Source: Anaerolinea thermolimosa (GTDB lineage Bacteria; Chloroflexota; Anaerolineae; Anaerolineales; Anaerolineaceae). From it: DNA of 64,000 nucleotides. The position numbers and the translations under genes were made by a program. Below the pieces are notes generated by a model. The model had not been told where the DNA came from. It worked only from the letters and a program-made list of their open reading frames with translations, and ran no database searches. The stretch spans positions 48,449 through 112,448 of the forward strand of contig NZ_DF967965.1 in NCBI RefSeq assembly GCF_001050195.2, read 5' to 3'. This document shows positions 1 to 5,666 of this stretch, one piece after another (position 1 is the first letter of the stretch; each line of letters opens with the position of its first letter).

Positions 1-45
1 AACGCCCCGGTCGGGCGCACAACGCCCTCACGCCGGGGCGTTGTG
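1..45. other. Two mutually exclusive hairpins
   Basis: Bases 1-10 pair perfectly with 33-42 (10 bp), and bases 18-27 pair perfectly with 36-45 (10 bp). The two 3' arms overlap, so only one hairpin can form at a time. No T-run follows on the + strand. On the minus strand the element lies about 40 bases downstream of the promoter at 91-120, in the leader or first codons of a gene that continues off the window. An attenuator-like role is an inference; the window edge prevents testing it. Confidence 0.45.
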
Positions 46-90
46 TTTGAGGCATTCAGTTGGATGTAGGTTTGGGAAGGTGCTACGGGG

Positions 91-120
91 AGTATAGCAC
101 AAGGTATTACATGTTGTCAA
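91..120 (-). promoter_or_regulatory. Strong sigma-70 promoter reading leftward
   Basis: On the minus strand a perfect -35 TTGACA (120-115) is followed after 18 bp by the -10 TATACT (96-91). Predicted start of transcription is near 84, toward a gene outside the window. A minus-strand ATG at 55-53 opens a frame to the window edge, but it lacks a Shine-Dalgarno site and is not called as a gene. Confidence 0.7.
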
Positions 121-133
121 TACTTGTAATACC
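103..133. promoter_or_regulatory. 9-bp inverted repeat bracketing the -35 box (operator)
   Basis: GGTATTACA (103-111) and TGTAATACC (125-133) are perfect inverted copies 13 bp apart, so their centres are 22 bp (two helical turns) apart. They flank the TTGACA box of the leftward promoter. This is the geometry of a repressor operator. The tandem-HTH protein encoded just upstream is the obvious candidate to bind it, but that link is inferred. Confidence 0.6.
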
Positions 134-144
134 ATAAAGTAAAA

Positions 145-166
145 AAAAGAGCCTTTAGGCTCTTTT
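145..166 (-). terminator. Intrinsic terminator of the HTH gene
   Basis: AAAAGAGCC (145-153) pairs with GGCTCTTTT (158-166) around a 4-base loop. On the minus strand a run of T follows. It overlaps the stop codon of the HTH gene (165-167). Confidence 0.85.
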
Positions 167-647
167 AAATTTGCGGTCGTAACAGTCCTGTTTTTGGTTT
201 ATATGGAAGGCCTTTACTATCAAACAACCATTTCCCTTGTCCCTTCCGTTGTTTATATATCTCAGCACAATAAGCCACGTCTTGCTCATTGAGGAATATT
301 TTTTCACCACCAGATACTACTGCTCGCCTTATTTCTGTAATAATACCCTTCTTGTACCAGCGAAATAAAGTGACTTGTGGAATATTGTATTTAGTTGCCG
401 CCTCTGATAAGCCTATTTCAACATTATTCAGGTATGCGTACTTTTTCCACTCCGGCAAATCCTCTTTGCGGAGGCCTTTTTCCTGGATAGCTTCACCTCG
501 CACTTCATCTTCGTTCACGACCATTTCTCCCGCGATCACTCCCGCCCTGATTTTACCTTTCTCAATCAGGGCCCGCAAGCGAGCCTCGTCCAGCCCGTAC
601 TTGCGGGCGGCTTCGGAAACCGGGAGAAACGTGGGGAGTGTAACCAT
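165..647 (-). CDS. Tandem MerR/excisionase-type HTH DNA-binding protein
   Basis: A 160-residue cytoplasmic protein with two helix-turn-helix units of the MerR/excisionase (HTH_17) kind: one near residues 8-50 (SEAARKYGLDEARLRALIEKG) and one near 80-125 (SEAATKYNIPQVTLFRWYKKG), followed by a basic tail. The ATG at 647 has GGAGG six bases upstream. The gene ends in its own terminator, and 30 bases beyond that lies a strong leftward promoter inside an inverted repeat, so it probably regulates the next gene to the left. The second half and the flanking DNA are clearly more AT-rich than the rest of the window, which may mean acquired DNA. The target and ligand are unknown; it could also be an excisionase-like factor of an element mostly outside the window. 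Confidence 0.7.
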   Translation of the reverse strand: MVTLPTFLPVSEAARKYGLDEARLRALIEKGKIRAGVIAGEMVVNEDEVRGEAIQEKGLRKEDLPEWKKYAYLNNVEIGLSEAATKYNIPQVTLFRWYKKGIITEIRRAVVSGGEKIFLNEQDVAYCAEIYKQRKGQGKWLFDSKGLPYKPKTGLLRPQI

Positions 648-678
648 AACCTGCCTCCATTAACAGGACACGGACGAG

Positions 679-750
679 TGGGCCCGGCAGGGTTCGAACC
701 TGCGACCAAGCGGTTATGAGCCGCGCGCTCTGCCACTGAGCTACGGGCCC
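679..750 (-). tRNA. tRNA with anticodon CAU (tRNA-Ile2 favoured, elongator Met possible)
   Basis: Minus-strand cloverleaf: 7-bp acceptor stem GGGCCCG/CGGGCCC, D arm GCTC...GAGC, anticodon loop CTCATAA with C34-A35-T36, T arm GCAGG TTCGAAC CCTGC, discriminator A. No 3' CCA is encoded. The top pair of the anticodon stem is a C27-T43 mismatch. A CAU tRNA can be initiator Met, elongator Met or lysidine-modified Ile2. The paired 1-72 end and single G-C pairs in the anticodon stem speak against initiator. C4-G69, C5-G68 and C29-G41 resemble the E. coli Ile2 tRNA recognised by TilS, so Ile2 is favoured, without certainty. Confidence 0.9.
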
Positions 751-813
751 TGGAAGGGCGATCATCTGATAAAGAACCGCGCGCTCAGCTCCCTGAGGGG
801 ATTCTCTTTACAA

Positions 814-819
814 ATTATA
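814..819 (-). promoter_or_regulatory. Candidate -10 box for the tRNA gene
   Basis: TATAAT on the minus strand lies about 65 bases upstream of the tRNA 5' end. No good -35 is visible. The 140-base gap 751-890 holds this box and the divergent lldP -10 box; nothing else is evident. Confidence 0.4.
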
Positions 820-877
820 ACATCAGATCACTCTCTGTAGCCCCGAAAATTTCAGACGCTTCTCTCGGAGTGCGTAG

Positions 878-883
878 TATAAT
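878..883 (+). promoter_or_regulatory. -10 box of lldP; leaderless arrangement
   Basis: TATAAT at 878-883 is followed after seven bases by the ATG at 891, so transcription would start at or next to the start codon. The -35 region is weak. Confidence 0.6.
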
Positions 884-890
884 ACCGCCC

Positions 891-2468
891 ATGCCTCTCA
901 ACTTGCTTACATGGCTGCTGGCATTTTCGCCGGTGATTATTGTGCTTGTGCTCATGCTCGGTCTTCGTTGGGGGGGGAGTAAGGCGGGGGCCATTGCCTG
1001 GTTTGTTGCCGTTCTGGTGGCGTTTTTCTTTTTCGGCGCGAATCTACGCCTGATCGCGTACACGCAGGCCAAAGCCATTCTGCTCAGCCTGGATGTCCTC
1101 TATATTATCTGGACGGCTCTTCTGCTTTATCATATTGCCGATGAATCGGGCACGGTGCGCATGATCGGTACCATGCTCCCGGCCCTCACCCCCGACCGCA
1201 CCATGCAGGGTCTGTTGCTCGGATGGTTGTTTGCTTCCTTTCTGCAGGGCATGGGAGGGTTCGGCGTACCAGTGGCGGTCTCTGCACCGTTGCTGGTAGG
1301 GCTGGGGTTCTCGCCGGTGCAGGCAGTGTTAATGTCCTGTATCGGGCATGGCTGGGCGGTTAATTTTGGATCGCTGGCCACTTCTTTTCAAACCCTGCTG
1401 GCCGTAACCAATCTGCCGGGTACATTGCTCGGGCCGCCTTCAGCTGTGTTGCTGGGCATCTCTGCCCTGCCCTGCGGCCTGATTGTGGCTTTCATCGGCG
1501 GGGGATGGCAGGGGGTCAGGCGTACTTTCCCGGCGGTGTTGTTGCTGAGTGTGGTGATGGGCCTGACGCAATATGGGCTGGTGGTGGCCCGGGTGTGGAC
1601 GCTGGGGGCAACCGGGGCTGCGCTGGTCGGGCTGGTGGTGGGTTTTGCGCTCACCCGCCTGCCAGCTTATCGCCAGACCAACGGGCAAAGCCTGACTTCC
1701 CAGGTAGATGAAAATGGTCGGCGGAGATCGTTGCCCGTAGCCTTCTCGGCATACGCCATTCTGGTCGTCCTGGCTTTTGGCATTAACCTGATTGAACCTT
1801 TACGGGCATTTCTGGACCGCTTTCAATTTACCCTGCAATTCCCCGAACTGCGCACCGCACTCGGCTGGGTTAACCCGGCGGAAGCCGGACGAAAAATTGA
1901 CCTTCTGGGGCACCCGGGAGCGGTCTTGTTTTATTCATCCTTGCTGGCAGCGCTTATTTACCAGCGGGCGGGGTATTTCCGCCCTGGGGCATGGAAGCGT
2001 ATTCTCACCCCGGTGTTGCGTGGAGCGGTCAATTCCAGTCTGGGAATCGTCGCCATGGTGGGAATGGCGGTGATCATGTCGAACACGGGAATGACCAACT
2101 TGCTGGCTGAAGGGTTGAGCCGGAATTTTGGGGCGGAGTTTTATCCCCTGGTGGCACCATTCCTGGGGGCACTGGGGGCATTTATCACAGGGAGTAATAA
2201 CAACTCGAATGTGTTATTTGCACTGTTGCAGATGCGCACCGCTGAACTGCTCAAATTGAGTGTGCCACTGATCCTGGCGGCACAGACGGCGGGAGGGTCG
2301 CTCGGCTCTATCATGGCACCGGCCAAGGTGATCGTTGGATGCTCTACGGTGGGGCTGGGAGACAACGAGAGTGTGGTAATGCGCCCAATTTTATTCTACG
2401 GCCTGTTACCTGTGGCCGGAGTAGCCCTGCTCACGGTCCTTTTTCTCTGGCTTGGGGTGTGGTCATGA
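891..2468 (+). CDS. lldP: L-lactate permease (LctP family)
   Basis: A 525-residue integral membrane protein of the lactate permease family, expected to import L-lactate (possibly glycolate) by cation symport. Many hydrophobic helices run along its whole length; the conserved family block FLQGMGGFGVPVAV lies near residue 120, and SNNNSNVLF near 440. The length matches the family (about 530-560). A GTG at 870 could extend it by seven codons, but it would lie upstream of the -10 box TATAAT (878-883), so ATG 891 with a leaderless mRNA is preferred. The stop overlaps the start of a small membrane protein by 4 bp. Regulation is not visible beyond the promoter. Confidence 0.9.
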   Translation: MPLNLLTWLLAFSPVIIVLVLMLGLRWGGSKAGAIAWFVAVLVAFFFFGANLRLIAYTQAKAILLSLDVLYIIWTALLLYHIADESGTVRMIGTMLPALTPDRTMQGLLLGWLFASFLQGMGGFGVPVAVSAPLLVGLGFSPVQAVLMSCIGHGWAVNFGSLATSFQTLLAVTNLPGTLLGPPSAVLLGISALPCGLIVAFIGGGWQGVRRTFPAVLLLSVVMGLTQYGLVVARVWTLGATGAALVGLVVGFALTRLPAYRQTNGQSLTSQVDENGRRRSLPVAFSAYAILVVLAFGINLIEPLRAFLDRFQFTLQFPELRTALGWVNPAEAGRKIDLLGHPGAVLFYSSLLAALIYQRAGYFRPGAWKRILTPVLRGAVNSSLGIVAMVGMAVIMSNTGMTNLLAEGLSRNFGAEFYPLVAPFLGALGAFITGSNNNSNVLFALLQMRTAELLKLSVPLILAAQTAGGSLGSIMAPAKVIVGCSTVGLGDNESVVMRPILFYGLLPVAGVALLTVLFLWLGVWS

Positions 2469-2662
2469 ACGGAGTTCCGCCCAATTCCAATTCTTCGTGG
2501 CGTAAGAAATACCGGCTTCAGGTGCAATTGGTGGCATTGATCCTGGCAGTAACAGCGAGTTTTGGGCTCTATACCGCGGCCCAGAACGGGGATTCATTCT
2601 GGAGCGGGGCGTGGTTGGCAACGCTCGCTCTCAGTATGTTGCTTACTGGCCTGGTGGGATAA
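2465..2662 (+). CDS. Small two-helix membrane protein coupled to lldP
   Basis: A 65-residue protein whose ATG overlaps the lldP stop codon as ATGA, which suggests translational coupling. After a short basic polar N-terminus (SSWRKKYRLQ) come two hydrophobic stretches, near residues 18-36 and 45-63. The function is not recognised. Its position suggests an accessory or stabilising subunit of the permease, but this is only inferred from coupling. The open frame extends further upstream inside lldP in another frame; that part is taken as a shadow. Confidence 0.6.
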   Translation: MNGVPPNSNSSWRKKYRLQVQLVALILAVTASFGLYTAAQNGDSFWSGAWLATLALSMLLTGLVG

Positions 2663-2690
2663 GTAAGATACCATGCTCTATATAATTCAG

Positions 2691-2719
2691 AAAGCGGGTG
2701 CCAGAGGGGCACCCGCTTT
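2691..2719. terminator. Shared terminator hairpin between convergent genes
   Basis: A perfect 12-bp stem, AAAGCGGGTGCC (2691-2702) with GGCACCCGCTTT (2708-2719) and a 5-base loop. It sits between the lldP operon and the convergent nitroreductase gene. The arms end in AAA/TTT, giving short T-runs in both directions. Confidence 0.75.
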
Positions 2720-2723
2720 GAGA

Positions 2724-3239
2724 TTAGTATTGTTCCCAGTGCACTCTGTCTTCGCGGTATTGGGTACGCGGAGGCTTCTCTTCTGCGGGGTAGCCCACGA
2801 GAATGACCCCCAGGGGAATCACCCCCTCGGGCAGGCCAAGGACTTTCTGCACTGCCTGGACACGTTCAGTCACGGGATACACACCCGTCCAAACGGTTCC
2901 AAGCCCCAGGCCGGTAGCGGCGATGAGCAGGTTTTCGGTGGCGGCGGAACAATCCTGCACCCAGTAACTGCCGGTTGGTTCATTCTGCGCGCGTTCGGGC
3001 ACCCCGCAAACCACAATCGCGGCGGGGGCGTTGTATCGCGCGTAGGGTAGCACGGCCTGGAGTTCAGCCATACGTTCGGGGCGGGTGACGACTACAAACT
3101 CCCAGGGCTGCTTGTCGACGGCAGAGGGCGCTGCCATGGCGGCGCGTAACAGGTCTATGAGAAGTTCGCGGGGCACGGGGCGCGGTTGATACTGGCGAAT
3201 GCTGCGCCGGGAAAAGATAAGCTGCAAAACGTCTTTCAT
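2724..3239 (-). CDS. Nitroreductase family protein
   Basis: A 171-residue FMN-dependent oxidoreductase of the nitroreductase family. The N-terminal RRSIRQY motif (residues 11-17) and the APSAVDKQPWEFVVV segment match the FMN-binding part of the family, and the C-terminal half contains the GLGLGTVWTGVYP block. The size is typical of short family members. The physiological substrate cannot be told; such enzymes reduce nitroaromatics, quinones or flavins with NAD(P)H. The ATG at 3239 overlaps the stop of the upstream HAD gene by 4 bp (ATGA) and has GGGAGG upstream, so the two are translated as a pair. Confidence 0.85.
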   Translation of the reverse strand: MKDVLQLIFSRRSIRQYQPRPVPRELLIDLLRAAMAAPSAVDKQPWEFVVVTRPERMAELQAVLPYARYNAPAAIVVCGVPERAQNEPTGSYWVQDCSAATENLLIAATGLGLGTVWTGVYPVTERVQAVQKVLGLPEGVIPLGVILVGYPAEEKPPRTQYREDRVHWEQY

Positions 3240-3955
3240 GGTTCCCTCCCTTGTGATGAATGATTAACCTGGCCGTTGAGCAGGGCAGGTAATTCTTCCA
3301 GATGATGAATTTCGAACCTGGCCGGATACAGAGGCTGAGGTGGCAGGTAGCGCGGGTTGTACCAGCAGGCATCCAGACTGTACTGCAAAGCTCCCTGAAT
3401 ATCGGAAGTCAGGCCATCCCCGATGACCAGGGCTTGCTCCCGGGGGGGATTTCCCAGCTGAGCGAAGAGCGCATCGAAGAAGGCCGGATCGGGTTTGGCC
3501 GCACCAATTTCTTCAGAGATGGCGATAACTTCAAAAAAACGAGCCATTCCGGCGCGTTGCAGGCGCGGGCGCTGTACATCTTTGAGGCCGTTGGTGATGA
3601 GTGCCAGCCGGTAGACTGGCTTGAGAGCCTGCAAAGTTTCAACGGCGCCGGGCATCAGATCGGTGCCGTGAGAAAGGTTGAGGAGATAGCATGTAGAAAA
3701 TTCGAGCGCGTCGGCGTGAACCTCGATGGCCTCCAGAAGGCGCGCGAAACGTTCGACGCGGAGGCGTTCAGCAGAAATTTTCCCGGCCTCGAATGCTTCC
3801 CATACCTCCGCGTTGAAGCGGCGGTAGAGAGACCCGTAGGCCGGCTGGTATGGGATATTTAATTGCCGAAAGGTGGCCAGGAGGGCCTTTTCTTCGGCCC
3901 TGTCGTAATCAAAAAGCGTGCCGTCGGCATCGAAAAGTAACCAGGTATAGGGCAT
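3236..3955 (-). CDS. HAD hydrolase, YjjG-like pyrimidine nucleotidase
   Basis: A 239-residue haloacid-dehalogenase-fold phosphatase. Motif I is FDADGTLFDYD near residues 8-18 (nucleophile and acid/base Asp), motif II is the ALITNGL segment, and the motif III/IV region contains GAAKPDPAFFDALF and VIGDGLTSDIQGA. The N-terminus is close to YjjG, a house-cleaning pyrimidine 5'-nucleotidase, but family members differ in substrate, so the reaction is inferred. The minus-strand TATAAT (3967-3962) ends six bases before the ATG, and no Shine-Dalgarno site is possible: a leaderless gene. It is followed with 4-bp overlap by the nitroreductase. Confidence 0.85.
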   Translation of the reverse strand: MPYTWLLFDADGTLFDYDRAEEKALLATFRQLNIPYQPAYGSLYRRFNAEVWEAFEAGKISAERLRVERFARLLEAIEVHADALEFSTCYLLNLSHGTDLMPGAVETLQALKPVYRLALITNGLKDVQRPRLQRAGMARFFEVIAISEEIGAAKPDPAFFDALFAQLGNPPREQALVIGDGLTSDIQGALQYSLDACWYNPRYLPPQPLYPARFEIHHLEELPALLNGQVNHSSQGREP

Positions 3956-3961
3956 GAGGTA

Positions 3962-3967
3962 ATTATA
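3962..3967 (-). promoter_or_regulatory. -10 box of the HAD/nitroreductase operon; leaderless
   Basis: TATAAT on the minus strand with exactly six bases between it and the ATG at 3955. No clear -35 element. Confidence 0.6.
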
Positions 3968-3997
3968 ACCAGAAGCGCCCCTCCCTGGAGATGGAAA

Positions 3998-4723
3998 TCA
4001 TCCCGGCGAAACGGTCTGGTGAGTGACGTTCCTTCTGACCGGATCGATTTGCCGGGTGGCCAGAAGGAATCCGGTAAACATCACTGCGGCACCGATTAAT
4101 TCAGAAAGATACAGCGCATCTACCAGCCCGGCTTTGACCAGTGACCCTGCCATGGCCGGAGAGAGTGCTCCCGCGGCGATGAGGATATTTCCGAGCACGC
4201 GGTTGAAGAGCACCTGCTTTCTCCAGAAAAGAAATGCCGAGTAAATGGCGCCGCCGACCATGGCCAGTGTGCCATAAATATTCAACAGGATGGTCAGAGC
4301 GGTGATGATTCCACTGCGCACCAGAATCTCTTTATATTGACTGGATACAGGCAGGGCGGGTTGAAACGACCCTGCTGCCGAGGTGATGGGCGCCGCGGCC
4401 AGGAAAAGCACCGCTGCCAGTGAAACTACTCCCAGGGCCAGAGTCAGCCCGCGGGCGATTCCCGCACGGCGCACGAGCAGGTGGATGGTGCCCTGCCCGA
4501 GCCAGGCTGCGGTCAGCATGGCACCCGAAAGGTACCACAATTTAAGCACCAGAGGGTTGAAACTGATGGAGAGGAGCACTTCCGAGAGCGTGCCGAGGCC
4601 ATACAGGAATAACCCGATGGACCAGAGTAAAAGATGGAGGCCACGTCGATTCAGATAGCGGAGAAAAACGGCGACGGTGAAGGCGAAAGTAACTGCAGTT
4701 GAGGCGAGGGGTAAGGGGTTCAT
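3998..4723 (-). CDS. Seven-helix membrane protein of unknown function
   Basis: A 241-residue protein with about seven hydrophobic segments spread over its length and short charged loops such as RYLNRRGLH and VRRAGIARG. The C-terminus RQIDPVRRN is basic and likely cytoplasmic. No family was recognised. The ATG at 4723 has GGAGG six bases upstream. It begins 14 bases after a 57-residue membrane protein, which itself overlaps the MerR-like gene, so the three probably form one transcript under the palindrome-rich promoter at 5539-5566. A sensory or envelope role is possible, but nothing in the sequence decides it. Confidence 0.6.
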   Translation of the reverse strand: MNPLPLASTAVTFAFTVAVFLRYLNRRGLHLLLWSIGLFLYGLGTLSEVLLSISFNPLVLKLWYLSGAMLTAAWLGQGTIHLLVRRAGIARGLTLALGVVSLAAVLFLAAAPITSAAGSFQPALPVSSQYKEILVRSGIITALTILLNIYGTLAMVGGAIYSAFLFWRKQVLFNRVLGNILIAAGALSPAMAGSLVKAGLVDALYLSELIGAAVMFTGFLLATRQIDPVRRNVTHQTVSPG

Positions 4724-4737
4724 GCAACCTCCATGGG

Positions 4738-4911
4738 TTAAGGATTGGGGGTGAGACCGGTAACCGAACCTATCACGATGGCGAGGGTGAGAAGTAACCC
4801 CAGGGTAAGAATCCCCAGGAAGACGGGTATGAGCCAGCGGCTCACGCCTGAGGCTTTAAAGCGATGAGAGCGGCGCGGGGGTTCAGGGAACATGTCGTTC
4901 GCGTTGGTCAT
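4738..4911 (-). CDS. Small single-helix membrane protein
   Basis: A 57-residue protein: a polar N-terminus with PEPPRRSHRFK, then one strong hydrophobic helix near residues 26-50 (LIPVFLGILTLGLLLTLAIVI). Its ATG at 4911 lies inside the 3' end of the MerR-like gene in another frame; an alternative ATG at 4893 would also overlap. No good Shine-Dalgarno site is visible, so translation is probably coupled to the upstream gene. The function is unknown. Confidence 0.5.
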   Translation of the reverse strand: MTNANDMFPEPPRRSHRFKASGVSRWLIPVFLGILTLGLLLTLAIVIGSVTGLTPNP

Positions 4912-5515
4912 AATGATCCAGAATGGCAATCAATACCTGATCCGAAAAATGAGAAAACCTTTGCAGTAAAGCATTCCAGGCGACCGGCGAGGTGATACAG
5001 GCAGATTGATAGGCCTTTCCCAGGGCTTCGAGCACCTGTTGCCGGAAAAAGAGAAAGACCTGGGCGGCTTCTTTGACCGTCAGACCCAGCCTGCGGCAGT
5101 GTACCGCATATTCAAACCCAAGTGCACCCGCCTGAGCTACTGATTCTTCCCCTTCTACCGTCAGGTAAGCTACCAGCGTGCGTGCCAGGTTCCGGCCACT
5201 TTCCCGAAAGTACGCCCGGGTACCGGTGTCCATGCGAAGGAACCAGGTTTCCTTCTCCAGCGAGAGTTCCTGAATCTGCAATCGCACTGAACGGAGAATT
5301 TCTTGCAGGAGGTAAGAGGTATCTATGGCCTCAGCACTGATGCGCGACTTTTGCCACAGTTCGATTTCGCTCAGCAGATAGCGGCGATGACCTCCACTGG
5401 TCAGGTGGACGGGGAGTTTCCCTTCATTGGACCACTTTCGCACCGTACTGGTGTGCACCCCCAGCAGGGCTGCGGCATCACTGAGGCTTAACCATCGTTG
5501 ATCTGACATTGTCAT
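4883..5515 (-). CDS. MerR-type HTH regulator with RsbRD-like helical domain
   Basis: A 210-residue regulator. Residues 8-55 form a MerR/HTH_17 DNA-binding unit (SLSDAAALLGVHTSTVRKW, then a wing SGGHRRYLLSEIELW). Residues 65-205 are all-helical, and the stretch GALGFEYAVHCRRLGLTVKEAAQVFLFF resembles the N-terminal helical domain of RsbRD-type stress regulators, which is an input domain in other proteins. The signal is unknown. ATG 5515 or ATG 5509 may start translation. The promoter upstream contains one palindrome in its spacer and a second one abutting the -35 box, which suggests autoregulation. It leads an operon with two membrane proteins. Confidence 0.7.
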   Translation of the reverse strand: MTMSDQRWLSLSDAAALLGVHTSTVRKWSNEGKLPVHLTSGGHRRYLLSEIELWQKSRISAEAIDTSYLLQEILRSVRLQIQELSLEKETWFLRMDTGTRAYFRESGRNLARTLVAYLTVEGEESVAQAGALGFEYAVHCRRLGLTVKEAAQVFLFFRQQVLEALGKAYQSACITSPVAWNALLQRFSHFSDQVLIAILDHYDQRERHVP

Positions 5516-5538
5516 CCAGGTCAGGCAAATTGACCCTC

Positions 5539-5566
5539 ATTGTATCGCTGATAAATCAGAGTTCAA
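5539..5566 (-). promoter_or_regulatory. Promoter of the MerR-like operon
   Basis: On the minus strand TTGAAC (5566-5561) and TACAAT (5544-5539) are separated by 16 bp. This is close to the sigma-70 consensus and correctly placed for the MerR-like gene starting at 5515/5509. Confidence 0.65.
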
Positions 5567-5580
5567 TGTAGATTTCTACA
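5548..5580. promoter_or_regulatory. Two palindromes in the MerR-like promoter
   Basis: CTGATAAATCAG (5548-5559) is a perfect palindrome located exactly between the -35 and -10 boxes. TGTAGATTTCTACA (5567-5580), with perfect 6-bp arms, abuts the upstream edge of the -35 box. MerR proteins classically bind spacer palindromes, so the first is the better candidate for autoregulation; the second may be an independent site. Confidence 0.55.
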
Positions 5581-5603
5581 GATTTGGATGAGAAGTTATT
5601 AAT

Positions 5604-5638
5604 AAAAAGCACGCCCGGTGGTGCATTACCGGGCGTGC
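5604..5638 (-). terminator. Intrinsic terminator of the sigma/FecR operon
   Basis: GCACGCCCGGT (5609-5619) pairs with ACCGGGCGTGC (5628-5638). On the minus strand the 11-bp stem is followed by TTTTTATT. Confidence 0.9.
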
Positions 5639-5666
5639 GGTTTCTATCTACTGGAAGCCCTGAAGA

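Noticed and set aside
562-765. 67-codon frame on the minus strand over the tRNA region
   Set aside because: Reads through the tRNA gene; its GPVAQWQSARL-type start is the well-known false translation of tRNA sequence.
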